This document shows positions 1-13,100 of a DNA stretch of 64,000 nt, piece by piece. A program made the position numbers and the translations under genes. This DNA comes from Diploscapter coronatus. Lineage: Eukaryota; Nematoda; Chromadorea; Rhabditida; Rhabditidae. The notes below the pieces were generated by a model. That model was not told the DNA's origin and searched no databases. It saw nothing but the letters and a program-made list of their open reading frames with translations. Position 1 is the stretch's first letter, and the number at the start of each line of letters is the position of its first letter. The stretch lies in contig OZ038422.1 of the NCBI GenBank assembly GCA_964036155.1, positions 82,979,201 to 83,043,200 on the forward strand. The letters are read 5' to 3'.

Positions 1-1090
1 CATCATTCAGCAATCATTATCGAATTAGCAGAATGATTCATCATCCACTTTCATCCCATTTCATATGGCTCTTTTCATGTTGTCGACAGCAAAGCAGAAT
101 TCTATTTTGAGTCTTCGAAGAGTACGATATTTCAGAAATTTATCATGCAAAGTTGTCGTCTTCATGAAGAAAGATTTTCATCATTTTGTGTTGGAAGCCG
201 CAGAAGAGCAGGGTAATGCTCACTAATAAAAATCGATTACAAAGCAACTCGGAAGGTGCAGAAATTGGATTACTAACATTCCATCTGCAAACAAATAAAA
301 TAATCAATAATCCGAATAAATCCTCTAATTATTGGATATGGATGTTCTCGAATCTGAAGAGAGAATGCATCCAAACATGGAATAAAGAGAAAGGAAAGTG
401 ACAGAGTGACAGACTGACAGATGGGTGAAGTGAGAAGCCAGGGCGTGTCGATTCGCTGATAGTCAGATTGACAGATTGGTGAAGAGATCTGGGCGAAAAA
501 GAAAGAAATCAGCTGGCGGCTGGACAACTCGATGCGAAACCTGATGATCGAGGCTGAAGAAGAAGGGATACAGAAATCGAACACCATATGACGCACACCG
601 TTCCGAATTTGGAGCGTCGTCAAGAAGATTGGGATACTGTAATTTTGTCTTGAGAAGTATTCAATTGGGCTGAGGCAGGGCTGAAATTTTAAAAATCAGA
701 GTCGGGGTCGCACTTTCAAACACTTCAGAATGATAATCGGAATGGGGGTTGATTTTCGAAGATTTTCAGAGTCGTAATTTTGCCTCGACCCTGATTTCAA
801 TGTCAAGAAAAGGCAACTAGACATATCGTGCGCATCGTAACCAATTAACATCCTGACAGTTTCTTTACTTACTTTGACTGCATTTAGTACACAATAATTG
901 AAAATGTCACGATATCATAATACTTCCTAATTACCTCAAAATACATAGAAAACTCGATAGTAATGTTAGGGTACTTTTCTCCCAAATGAAAGAAAAGATG
1001 GAAGAAGAGTTGAATAATGCTTGAAATAAAAACTCTACCGAACACAAAAATTAGCATAGATTACACGAACGACAAATTATCTTTCGCAGA
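1..1090. other. spacer with short direct repeats
   Basis: There is no confident gene here. Around 401-480 the motif GACAG-ATKGGTGAAG occurs twice in a run of GACAG/GACTG repeats. A weak coding candidate at 475-591 is listed separately. The rest is AT-rich without recognisable features, and it lies upstream of the first gene. Confidence 0.5.
475..591 (+). CDS. possible isolated exon or gene remnant
   Basis: After a weak acceptor (GATTGACAG) there is a 38-codon open frame that includes EEIWAKKKEISWRLDNS and MRNLMIEAEEEG and ends in TGA. The charged, amphipathic composition looks more protein-like than the flanks. A second frame continues with protein-like text (THTVPNLERRQEDWD) for about 60 nt after the stop, as would be seen if a reading frame had been broken by an indel. 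No domain is recognised, and no donor or partner exon was found. It could equally be chance. Confidence 0.18.
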   Translation: MGEEIWAKKKEISWRLDNSMRNLMIEAEEEGIQKSNTI

Positions 1091-3804
1091 ATGACTGGCC
1101 ATGTCATTACCATCTACTCGCACTCGCAGAATGACGAGGAAAACACCGATCTATGGAATTTCTGCAATCGACTACCTGGTGAGTTGACAAGCAGACAAGC
1201 AGAAATGATGAGTTGATAGATTGGTGAATCGACAACACCCAACCGAACAATTCGAACAATGCAAGACAGTGCAAGAAGCACGAACAGATCCATCAAACAT
1301 TCGAGCATTCAACTGACCCGGAAAATCGGAAAAATCGAAAATGAAAACAGATCAACACATTCTTTTTGACAAGGCGTTTTTCCCGTCCGAAAGCACTATG
1401 ACATGTACAAACCCACATCAGCAAAACTACACATTTTTCAAATTCCATCAAAATTTCGTCGAATTCTGACTTGAAATTCTACAATTTCGAAGAAAAATCT
1501 TGCAACAACAATATTCGATTCAAGGAATGTTGGTGTTTTGAAGATTTGAGATGAACATGTTTTTGCTCTAGAATTGCAAGAAATATGAGACTATTTTAGT
1601 GCTGGAAATTCCCTTCACCTTTCTGACTAATTCTGGGTCAACTTGTTTTGCAGTTGGATTTGCCTCATCCTCTATCCTCCCTCTTCTTCAAAAAGGATAT
1701 CCACTCGGATAGATGCATATCTCGCGAATATTCCTCTCATTCGAAGATTTTTCAAGTCTCATTCGACCTGCCAGTCGTCTAAAATTTTAACATCTCACCT
1801 CTACATTTCTAATAGTCTTAGATTCGGATTTTCAAGGGAGACGAGTGCGGCGAATCGAGTTTAGAAGAAAAAGCCTTCGACAAATTCTGCAGGTAAAATA
1901 AATAGATGTAATAATAAAAAGCTGATCTCCATCATTTCGAAGGGATAGTCTTGAATTTCCTGACAATGGGGATTCCAGCTATTCTTGTCGATTTGATAGG
2001 AAAAGATTTTCGAACTGGTCATTTCTAAACATTCATTGATTTTCTGCGAATTGCTATAAAAATTTCTTATAATTTTAAAAATGACAGAATTTCAGAGAAT
2101 TCGGCGTGGAAACTTGTCTCGAAATAGACTACTCGGGACTCTTCGAGGACTGTTCGACAGGTTGGAGTCAATGCATTTTGAAACTGACCAAAGGCTGATC
2201 TTCGCCGTTTCAGCCAGCAGTATTTCGAACATTTCTTTGGTCAGGGGAAATTACGATCCGACCAATCAGACCCCGCTCATGGGCAAAAAAGGACGGAGCA
2301 AGAAAAACAGTATGGATGAAAGATTTTCTAAAAGAGGCATTACATGGCACAATAGCTTAAAAATCTAAGAAAAACATAATGGTTTTTATAATGCTGACTG
2401 TACGAGTTCAACCCAATCAGGATAAGTTTTTCACAAATTCTGCTGCCATCTTGCAAAGAAGCATTCTGTAATCGCGTCGTCAAATTTTCATAATTTATCT
2501 GTCAAAAGTATAATGTATCATCAAAGAAAAAGGTGTGTGTGTGTGTGTCAACCAAAAATAATTACAACTTTCAGGCAAAGAACCGAACAACAACATCGAT
2601 CAAGTGTCGGATAATCTGACGAGATATGGCGCGATCAAAGTCGAGGTGCCGAACAACTGGACGCCTCCCTCGGTCGCACACAAACCGACTCCTCTCGTGA
2701 TGCGCTCATCCAGACTGCCTGTTAAGACGCTGACCAGCGAACAAGTCTCACAAAGTCCAGGTAGGATTGGTAATCTATTCTTGTTCAGTCACCTATCCCT
2801 AATCATAATTACAGTAATAAGGTCATGAGATCGTCGACAAACTATCGATTTTAAAAATTCTATTTTTTCAGGTTCTCCTGTGTACCGTCCGATTCGTCAG
2901 TGCGGCTCGCGCATCCCCCGTCTGCAATTGAACACGCAGTCGACCTGCTCGAAGACTCCGCCCACCGATTCCTCGCCCTTCAATTCGCAGTTTGACTCGA
3001 CTGCCTCTGTCAGCAATCAAACTGAGAAGCGGCTTGCTGTGAGTCTGGCAAGATTGCTCGAAAGTTCGATCCATGAAAAAATCTTATCGAACGAATCATC
3101 TCTCCTCAATACTTATGTTTCGAGCTTTCTAAATAGATTTTAGACAAAAGTTTTTTATGCAACGTTCGATAAATTTAGGTTCGTCGTCTGAACTTTTCGG
3201 AATGCACGGATCCAGCTGCTCAGGGAGAAGAGGACAGCAGACTCCCTGTCTATGTCGTTGAAGGGGTTTGAAAAAGAGGATACCGAAATAATGATGAAAT
3301 GTTTGAGCTGGATGACGGTTCGTCAACGACAGAGTCGACTCCAAGAAGCGTCACGGGATCAGCCACAACTTTTGTTGTAAAAAGATGATATGTTGATGAA
3401 TGAAGACAGAATTTTCCAGAAAATGATTACGGACGAGCGCAATTCGAGGGCAAGTGTGCCTCCACTCGATTACATCTCTGCTCCAAGCGAATACTCACCC
3501 TTCAAGGTATTTTTGCATGTATAAACAAGACAAAATTAAAATAAGATTTTTCCAAAAAACTGATCTTCATCAAGGACAAGCAAAGACGTTTTTGTTTGTA
3601 TTTCAACAGCAGAACGCTCGGTTTTGAAAAGAAAAATGAAATGTAAACTGTTTTTCAACCCGATCTTCATGTTACCATTCTTGCCGACAAAAATTGAAAA
3701 CTCTTCACATATTTTTCATTCATTGAACTCTTCAGAAAGACACGGCGGCGCCAGAATCGATTGGACGCGAAGCCGAGATGAAAGCAATGCGGCAGTACGC
3801 TTAG
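1091..3804 (+). CDS. unrecognised serine/proline-rich multi-exon protein
   Basis: Phase-consistent exons are 1654-1773, 1822-1892, 2096-2160, 2214-2309, 2575-2760, 2872-3038, 3179-3265, 3308-3376, 3420-3506 and 3736-3804. The likely first exon, 1091-1178, starts with ATG right after the acceptor TTTCGCAG, as expected for a spliced-leader site. The link between 1178 and 1654 is unresolved; coding-like text at about 1374-1450 (phase-compatible with exon 1) and 1466-1550 may supply it. The protein has a globular-looking N-terminal part (SLFFKKDIHSDRC, EEKAFDKFCREFGVETC) and a long Ser/Thr/Pro-rich region with basic patches (GKKGRSKKNSK, VRRLNFSE). It ends PPLDYISAPSEYSPF...EMKAMRQYA. SP/TP sites suggest a phosphorylated regulatory protein, but I do not recognise the family. 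AATAAA signals follow within about 130 bp. Confidence 0.72.
2533..2548. repeat. (GT)8 microsatellite
   Basis: A simple GT dinucleotide run lies in the intron before the 2575 exon. Confidence 0.8.
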
Positions 3805-3897
3805 GCAGAGGGAATGATCGAAGGACACTAGCGTCACAATAGCGGATTCATCTTGCCAATCCCCCTGTCCTTGCACTTCGTCTTTCTGCATAATTCC

Positions 3898-3903
3898 AAT
3901 AAA
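3898..3903 (+). terminator. polyadenylation signal
   Basis: AATAAA lies 94 bp after the stop at 3804. A second overlapping cluster (AATAAATAAA) is at about 3938-3947. Both fit the 3' end of the preceding gene. Confidence 0.6.
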
Positions 3904-4271
3904 TTACGACTCGTATCTCCGAACAGATAAATCAGTCAATAAATAAAAGCGCCACAAATGAATGTGCATTGCTATCAATCAGTCTGTCGCGAATTAATGA
4001 AGCCTTATCGGTCAGCTACTGTTCTGTGTATTAGCACTATTTGGTGGTAAGATTATTGCGTCAAAGCAGTTTACGACAAAAGATAAATAGCACAAATTTA
4101 ACGATTCAAAGAGCATTTCAGTATTTTCGTTTTTCATGTTCAGATAATAAACCAAGCTCATCATGTATTTATGCTTTCAGCAGAATAATATTCGAAGAAA
4201 AACGACTAGACCTGATAAAGAGGGACCAAGGCGCGAATCCTAAGCAAGAATGATTGAAGCTCATCTACAAA

Positions 4272-4423
4272 TTATTCGGAACTTTGCCCAAACACTTCCA
4301 CGTCCTCGAAGAGGTCGAAGTCGAACGCCTTTGATATGCAAATCACGTGGCTGTCATGAAGAACGTCTAATATCAGAACGGAACCGAGGAAAGTGGTGTG
4401 CGTTTCGAGTTGTTTGGTGATAA
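4272..4423 (-). CDS. candidate terminal exon, unknown protein
   Basis: Read on the minus strand, an acceptor CCTCTTAG precedes a 49-codon frame that starts ITKQLETHTTFLGSVLILD, continues VLHDSHVICISKAFDFD, and ends FEDVEVFGQSSE-stop. The entry phase would be 1. The GC-richer, strongly hydrophobic then acidic text differs from the flanks. No family is recognised. It may be the last exon of a gene with wide introns that also includes 6824-6982. Confidence 0.35.
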
Positions 4424-6823
4424 CTAAGAGGATTTGATTCGAGGTGATCGGGCGTAAGGAAGGGAGCCAAAGAGAGGGAAGAAAGTGTATTGACAGATAA
4501 GGAGAAGGGGAGGAAGGAGCAAAGGGGGGTCTTGCTTTGAATGCTACTGAATGTCTTTGCCCTGCTTGCAAAATTCAATTGTATCTGGAAGCATCAACAG
4601 ACTCGCCACTCCCGGAGAGATGTTCTCATTCCTCAGGTTGACTGCTTTCTCCCTTTCCTCTGCTTCCTCTACTTCCTACTCTCACAAAGCTCCATTCATC
4701 CAAAACAAAGTACCTGTGCTCCTCTTTTGAAATCCCGAAACGCGTTAGGCAGATATGCGCTCCTGAACAGACGAATTCTTCTTTCTTCATTTTCCCCTCC
4801 TTCAAAAATGTGTTTATCAGTGACTATAATAAAAGATTGAACATGAATTTGAGAAGACAAGTATTTTCTTCGTATATTTTGATCTGTTCTAAAATTTCTT
4901 CATCGGCAGAGATGACATAGGATATGAATTATTGGAATCTTATGAAGTACATGCTTTTTTCTCAGAGAACATTCATCAACATTTGAACTAAATTTTCCAA
5001 GTCTTCTCACTCATTTATCTTTCGAATTGATATTCTCACAGAATTTTACTTCTCTGTTGGAGTTTTCAGTTTCATTTATTCGACGCCTTGAGAATTCCCG
5101 AAAGCCGAAAAATGAAAAGTGCCAAAAGTGATATGTGGGATGTCAAAATCTCTTATGCTAAAGCTATGTTTCACCAAAGTGCTTCCTCGTTAATTCTTGC
5201 CAAAAGAATTTCCTAAATATTCCAAAAGTTGTCTTTTCGTAATCTTTTATCACGACTTTAATTGACAAACATCTCAAAAAGATGGCGATGGTAGACTTTT
5301 TATATTAATTTCCTCAAATCATGTAAATTTATTGTTTCCTTTCTAGCAAAGGACTAATTTTTATCCTCAGATTGTGGGCATTTTGTTTAAGGAAGTGGTA
5401 AAATGAAAGCAAAACCCAGAGGCAATTCAATCTATTCAGATGATGAGATTTAGATTTAGTTTGTTGACTTTTTGACTTTACAATGCGATATATTTGGAAC
5501 TTTGAAGACATCATCCCACCCACCATGAATTATTGAATCATTTTTCTTCGTAAGAAAATTATTTCTGAATGCACTTCAACTCAAAATTGATTTATTTCTG
5601 ACCTGCAACCGATAATAGCTCCAAATAGCAGGATGGAATGTTTTTGTTTCGGAACGGAAAGGCTGTAAAGGTTCAAAGAGCCTTGGTATCAGACATTATG
5701 CCCCGGATGTAATTATATTGTGGCATGCAGTTTTTTCTGCAGAGCGAAACGATGGCTGATAAAGAGACGGACTGTTCGAATTAGCGAATTAGGACATGAG
5801 CAGGGAGGCTTTATTTGGATTGAGAGAATATTCACTCCCATTTCGCATTACTTTGCATTATGATCTGCCAATTTCTCAAGATAATGTGCCCTAATCACGC
5901 ACCCCTGCAGAGGGCTCCTTTCTCATTCCTTTTCTTTCCCTTTTCACTGAGTTTTGGTTTTATTCGAGTTCCAATTCCTTCGTTTCTTCGAGTCTCTCAA
6001 TTCTGCTTCATATTTCTCATCTCATAATCTATGCTAAATTCTTATGAATCGCGGCAGCCGGACCAGTATATGGGAAATAGAAGAAATGAGAGTCCAATTT
6101 ATCTGAGAGTTTCAGACTTCATAAGGAGAATTTTCATTGCAAATAATGATTTTAAGAAATGGTATTCCATTGAAATTTAACCTTTACAATAGCGTTTTCT
6201 GAATAGATTATGTCTGGGTAACTTTTTATGTGAATTTTGAAAGATCCTCATTCTTTGAGCACTTCTAATCATTTGTTTCTTTTTTATATTCGTGACGAAT
6301 CGAAGCATAAGAACTCTCATTTTTGCCGTCGAACATCGTTGATTCTCGATATAATTAGCCGTTAAGAACCCATAAATATGCAAGAAATTGGAGAGATTTC
6401 TGAGAGAATTTCAGCTGTCCGTTCTCATTTTCAGACAGAAAATGTGCAAAGCCGAACTTGCATAATTTCACCAAATCAAGAGACGGAAGTCTATTAGCCC
6501 TTCACGACTTTTGATAAACAGTTTCTGTCGTAAACATCTCACTTTTAAAGGTTATTAAAGTCACGATTTTTGAATCCACAAGCATTTTCTCATTCACAAT
6601 CGTCGAATTGTAGTCGTGTCCATTTTTTTCTTGTTTTATCTCTTCATCCCTGGGCCTGCACGAAATTTGTGAAGGCAATTCAGCCCTCAGCCTGCCGTCT
6701 CTATCGTCTTTCCGCTCCTTCAAAATTCTCATTTCACCCCGATTTCATATTTAATCGAGGGAATATCTCTAACCGAGTTTGGCTGCATTTCACACGGAAG
6801 ACAGGCGCTGTGATGTGATTTAC

Positions 6824-6982
6824 TTGCGTCAGTCCCTGGCCGGTGTGCAACGGCTGCAGCTCTAGGTCTTCCAGCCTGGGAGAATCGGCCATATCTGAGT
6901 AGGGTTGGGCAATCTCGCCGATGGTTTCGTATGATTTACTCGGAAACATACGGATACCTTGGTCTGTGTCATCTCTCTCTCT
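6824..6982 (-). CDS. candidate internal exon, unknown protein
   Basis: Minus-strand reading gives acceptor GCTGTAG, 53 open codons in phase 0, and a good donor (CAA|GTAAAT). The protein text includes RMFPSKSYETIGEIAQPYSD and RLEDLELQPLHTGQGLTQ, which looks like the cytoplasmic or disordered part of a real protein. No neighbouring exon could be joined with confidence. 4272-4423 is a possible downstream exon. Confidence 0.35.
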
Positions 6983-9900
6983 CTACAGCTACACAAAACT
7001 GCCTGATTCAGCTGAGCTCTAGGTACTTTTCTGCTGTGTCACAATTGCCATGTTCGATGTAAATAATCGGAACATTTCTGGGTGAAATAACCCGAAAAAT
7101 TGGTTCGTTTTTTCATGAATTTGAGAAACAAAGTACATGGCAGTTGAATCAATAGTCTAAGTCTGGTGTCTGCAATCTTCAGACTTCCGAAGATTCTTTG
7201 ACTCCTCGCTCCTTCTGCAGCCAATAATAATTGTCGTGCAGTTTGTGCGATCATCATCAATTTGGTGTGTGCTCTCCGAAGCTCTCACCTCCATTAATCA
7301 CTAGTAATCTCTACTGCATTTGTGTGCTGGCCTTTTTCTGACCACTTCAGTCTGCTTCATTTCAATGTCGTACACCTTCCTTCATCCATCTTCCATTCTT
7401 CATCATATGCTGAGAATGGTGATGCTCAGCTACTTGCCGGCGGCTCTGCTTAAGCTCTCGGCTTCTCGTTTTCGCGCTTGCTGAGTGTCCTCTGCTTATC
7501 GCGCACAATGCCTGAAATAAATTGAAAAAGTCAAGGAATTTTCTCCTTTCCCGCACAAAAAGAGACAGCCGGCTGCTTGATACTCCACTTCTCAGAGCAG
7601 GGGCAGAAGAATTGAGATTCAGAAGGAGGATTCACAGCCTTCTCTGCTTCTGCCTCCTATTTTAGCCTCATTCATGACTTCATGGCTGCACAGGCAAAGT
7701 CCGCAAGGTTCAGGTCTTCCTCAAACTTCTTCATTCTTCCTCTTCTTTCCGCTTCTTCCTTTCATCCATAAGTCGCCTCTTTATTCTCAATGCTTGAATT
7801 CGCACATCTTACCTTCTGCTGTTTCAAATCGAATTTCGTCGGATATCTCAGGCTTTGAGGGCTTTTTCGACTTGTAACTTTGCGTGTCGTAGTTTTTTTC
7901 TGCAGGACTCACCTCGAAGTACTTCGTCTTCGTATTATGATATGCTTTTTCCTGATTAGAGCAACTATTTCTCTGGTCTGTGTCCTTCTAGTTCAGGTGT
8001 AGTCACTCAAGCCGCTCGGTCAGATGCACCTTTCAACTCTCCTTCTGCTTCTGTTTCGTCTGTTTCTGCCTCATCCCCCCTCGTCCATGTACCTTCACCC
8101 ACTCTGAATCCCTGATTTCCCCCTCTTCAACATGCATCCACCAATTAAATTAAACGAAGCTACTCATCGCCTGAGGAGAGAGAAAGAGAGAGAATCAAAA
8201 CAAGGGAGCCGGCAAAGAAGGGGTGATTTTGTCTGCTCGTCTGAGCGCCTTCCCAATTACAGAGTCAACTCTCCCACTCTCGGACTTGTCTCTGCCTGCC
8301 TGTTTCTCTCATTTCCCTCGAATCTTTCATTCATCATGCAAGGATATCTGCTCTCTTCAAGAGGAAAAGGCGACCGCAATTATTGCTCTCCTCCCACACT
8401 CTCAGCCTCAGCATATTACCAAATCCTACATTCGCCAATTCGGAAGCAGCTCAATCTTTCAGCTCTGACTCGTGGGTTCATTAAACCCGCTCATCTCAAA
8501 CCTGCCATAATTCCCCATTCGCAACATGTTCTATTTTGCTCATGTCAAGCATAAAAATCTTCACTGAAAAATTTGACAAATGATCGTAAATCAGTCATCG
8601 CTTCTGATGTCTAATCCGTGCCAGCAAATTGGAGGACATAAAAATTCTCAAGTCTTCAAGGAGACAGTGTGCTCTTTAAAATTACGAGATGCTTCAGGAA
8701 TCGGGTAAATCGAATCAAACGTCTAATTCAGCACACAGCACAATATACTTCCTCGTTTCCGACAAATTGCTATAATTTCACAACTTTTCGTAAAACCGTT
8801 ATTCACATTTTTCGAAGGATACGTACTTGAAACGGAACGTTTCTAATCAGCAGCCAATTTGCCTGAGCCAGACGTGGAGGGCACAGAGGTTGTGACCCAG
8901 TTTCGACGAACGCCTTCTCAATCTCAATTACTCATAAGAGCAAGTGGAGGAGAGCAACTAGCCTAACTGGAGATGTTTTTGCACTAATGCGTGTCCACGG
9001 AGATCAGACTATGTTGCGATGTTAGATAGATGATTTGCTGAGGATATCCAGACGGATAATTTCTTCAGCTATAATGCCAATGTTATAATTCCGAGTCAAT
9101 TTTCGTCGTAATTGGCGCAGCATATTCGTTGAAATCCACTACAACCCTTCCTTCTAGTTTCCACAAATTTCCTTCCTTCTATCTTCTTCTCATTTTCATT
9201 TTATAGTCCCGTTCTTCTGTTTCGAGTTCCGGCTGTGAGGCAAATTTTAATTACTCGAGTTAAAATAATAGCCCTTTTGAGTTGCGAAAAACTGCTCGAA
9301 ATCAAAAGCATCGAATTATACTTTTCCTGAATCGCTACATCTTCACTCTCCATTCATCCAAAGTCAGAAGTTCGAAGAAACTTGAAACAGCAGAAAAGTT
9401 GTTTGATAGTCGGAATTAATTGGTCAAAGGTCTGTTTACAATGAAGCGCCTCGTGATTCCTTCTATTTTTATGGAATTTCGATCCTAGAATTTGATTAAT
9501 TTTTGACGCGTTTTCTTGGAGCAAATTTGGTTTATGAATTATTGAAACATAATTCAGGATCTTATCGCTAAATTATTATAAAATTTGGCGAACAGGAAGT
9601 CATACATTTTCACGTTAATAAAGCTCAAATATCCCAATGCGAGTCATCGTTTCATGAAGTTATTATCTTCGAACCGCTTTTATTTTCAATATTCCCTGCT
9701 CTCGTAATGGTATATTTTCTATGATATTCATATTTTCCAACTTTTTCACTTTCATATAATCAATGCAAAATTCTCATCCACTTTTCTCAAGATCTTTCGA
9801 TTTTCTTCTCGCATTCTCCTCAATATCCATTCCCCAATTTCCCACTCACTTTCATTCATTTTGTAGCTCGAGGTACTGAAAGTTTTTTTTCCTTCCCCTG

Positions 9901-10175
9901 AGAAACTTAAGGCTTTCCTATACATTTTTGTTGCTTTATGATAAGAATTTTGTTGCTTGCTGATAATTTTAGGTCAATTTCATCATGTCTTTCGTTTATT
10001 AAATGTCGGGTTCATTGCACGCGATTTGCATTCGATTCGAGCGAAAGCAAAAATCATTTCATGCATCCGATGCATATTATGAGGGGTTATGAAATGATCT
10101 GTTCAGAAAGTGGTACTCAAAATCAATCAGACTGGCTGAATCGTAGCATTCGAGCCATTCATTTGGCCCCCGGGG

Positions 10176-13100
10176 ATGCGTCTGACGTCCTCGACAGGTG
10201 CGCTGCAGCATCTCGTCGACACGAACGCATCCACAATGGCCAACCTGAGTCTGCACGAGAGGAGACTCTTGGCAATTGAACTAGTCGATCAGCATTTGCA
10301 CATGCAGTGGTGGTATCTCTGCCTAGCAATTGTGCCATTGGTAAGCGTACTCAAGGGAAGAGGGATCAGTATTCTGAGTCTGACTCCAAGCTCGAGAGAA
10401 TTTTCATTTCAATTTCGATTCCGAGTCCGAATTTTTCAAAATCGGAATTCCGAAAAACCATGCTCAACATTGAAAACTGGAAATTTGTCTGAGCTACATC
10501 GCAATATCGATAAAAAATATCGCATTTTTTGCATTTCACTGCCAACAATTCTAATCAAATCAGAAATCGATGTGTTTATTTAATCCATGCTCTTAGGTCT
10601 GCATACTCGGCAACTGCATGGTAGTAGCTGCAGTGTGGACGACAAAGTCACTACAGACACCAACTAATCATTTACTGGTTCGAGATACATTTTTGAACTC
10701 AATTAATTGCAACTCCCTCAGGTATCACTAGCAATGGCAGATTTGATAGTTGGAGCATTTGTTATGCCATTCTCAATCTACCTTTCGGTAAGAATAGTTT
10801 TTGAATTTTCTGCAAGTCCTGAAATTATTACAAGAAATCATGTAGGAATATTATTTTCTTCATTGATTTTTTTTTTAAATAATCAGAAAAATGACTTTCC
10901 ACAAGATCCTATGATCGTTGCAAACCTTACAGAGTTGCCTAAACTTTGACAGTACCATCAAATAATAATTCAATTTCTTTCAGATAAACGACCTTCATTG
11001 GCACTTGCCCGAACACCTCTGCTATTTCTACTGTGTTCTGGACGTCTCAGCCAGCACAGCGTCTATCATTCACCTGGTTATGATCAGTGTCGACAGGTAA
11101 ACAATACTTTTCCTCATTCGAACGAGTTGAGGGAGATGCACTCTCACGTGGGAGGAACGCTGAATTTATTTGTCAGACTACAAGTTGCTCTGACAAAAAC
11201 TTCTATTTAGACTCGTAGCGGCGACCAAGCCAGCCGAATACAAAACTCAGAAGCACAAAAGACGAGTCTATTGGGCCATTGCTATCTCATGGGTGTTCAG
11301 CATCTCAATAGCGTTGCCTCTGGGTAAGCTCATTCATGAAAATCAAACAATGATGTCCAACCAATGATTTCAGGTATCGGAGTGAATGTGTCAAGTGAAA
11401 GTTCGGATGACTACCTCATCTACGAGCATCACTGTGGAATCTACTCACCAATTTACATGCTCTCAAGCAGCATATTCGCATTCTACCTGCCTTGCATCAT
11501 CATGTCATTCACTTATGGCTATATCTTCTACACTCTAAGGAAACGACTTCGTGCAATTCAACTCCAGGAAATGGCTGGAGGTCAATTCGTTGGCTTCGGC
11601 GCTGATCTTGGAAATATCACAACTTCGGCGATTCAATCTGTGATAGGTAAATTTTCTAAAAAAAAAAGTATTCGAAGTTTTCATTGGCAAAATGTAGGCA
11701 TTGCCCCCAAAAATCGAAACATGATCACGTGGGAGAAGCCTCTGCTGAAGAAGATCGAAGAAACTGCAGCAGAACATGCATCGAGCTTGAATGACAGTGA
11801 GCGAGAACAAGTAAGATTCAACGCATGCCATCGAATTTGTATCCTCGCAATTCAGCTGCAAACGATTCTTGAAGCAGTTCATCCGTCATCGTCTGGTAGC
11901 CAAGAGAACACGACCGTGGAAGGTATGAAATTTGTCTCAAATCAGGTTTGAAGTAACAGTACCTTCCTGAAGCGAGACAATCAAGATCAGACGGCACCAA
12001 AATATTCCATTTGTAGCCAGATCTACCTTCAATCCAATCTATACAGCAATTTCATAGTTTCTTCTTGTTGTGTCTTATTATCATAAGATACACCCTTGCG
12101 GCTACCGAATCTTCCTGTCAAATAAACTAGATAACTTATTGAGTTTTAGAAGACGGCGATCGACCCCCTTCTGTTATGCTCGAAGCAGTTACACTCAAAG
12201 TGGAAATCGACACAAGTGGTCCTGTTCTTGAACTGCCTAGGCCAACGTACGCAAGAAAGTAAGTTAATCTGAGAAATAAATGTGTCCGAATTCGATTCCA
12301 ATACTATTAGAATATTTTCCCGTTCTGATTCTGAGCATTTTTAAGGAAGTTCTGATTTCAACTTTTCAAAACCCAATTCCAATACATTCTTGATCAGTAA
12401 GACAAGGCATTTTGCAGCATGTCACGACGATTTTCCGATGCAGTTCAGTCTATATCTGTTCGAAGCAAACGCAAATCTGTAGCGTTTGGTTCTGCAGCTC
12501 TGGCGGCTGCTCGTAGACGACATTCGCATCAGCCTGCGGGCACTGTTTCTGTTGTCACGACAGATGAAAGCAGAGCCTTGCACTCATTGAAACCGCCTCT
12601 AGTAAGTCCTCTATTAATTCTGGAATATCCATCTGATTCTGAGAGGTCGTCTAATAGTCCGTCTAATAGTCCCAAGTATCGAGTTAGTTTTAGCACCAAT
12701 GCCATAAAAGTATCTAGTAGCAGTAGCCCACTAACGCATCTAGCTAATTGTGATGGTGAAGCACTTTCATACTTAGCACTCTACGACTATTTCACCACAG
12801 ACCTAGGGAGGACGATCGTCAGAAGGTCCTTGCGACCTACCCCCTGTATATTCCCTTAACAAATTTATATTTCCAACCTGTAATTAGTCAGCATTTTCGC
12901 CAGTGCGACCTGGTATCATAGCTACGATTTCGCTCTTGCGACCTACCCTCTGTATTTTATTTTAGCCTGACGAAAGTGCTCTCTAGGCCTGGTTCACTAA
13001 CATCTTATCTAACGATCTATCTAGCATAGCTGTTGATTATTCTTCATGGGATACCATCAAAAGAGCTAAATTCAAATAATTTTCCGAAATAACCCAAATT

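Larger units (their letters stand above)
3905..10175. other. long sparse region
   Basis: These 6.3 kb lie between the first gene and the GPCR. Only two coding-like minus-strand segments (4272-4423 and 6824-6982) and a weak acceptor-led frame near 7400-7511 were found. A CT-rich run is at about 6971-6985. Several long open frames on the plus strand (for example 8132-8554) have no splice context or protein-like composition. The region is likely intergenic, or long introns of a poorly resolved minus-strand gene, and may hold the GPCR promoter. Confidence 0.45.

Noticed and set aside
675..805. Possible hAT-like element (CAGGGCTGA ... CGACCCTG)
   Set aside because: Only six to seven terminal bases are inverted and the flanks show no 8-bp duplication.
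8132..8554. 140-codon open frame on the plus strand
   Set aside because: Composition is skewed to Ser/Pro/Leu from pyrimidine-rich DNA, there is an overlapping open frame of similar quality, and there are no splice signals, domain or start context.
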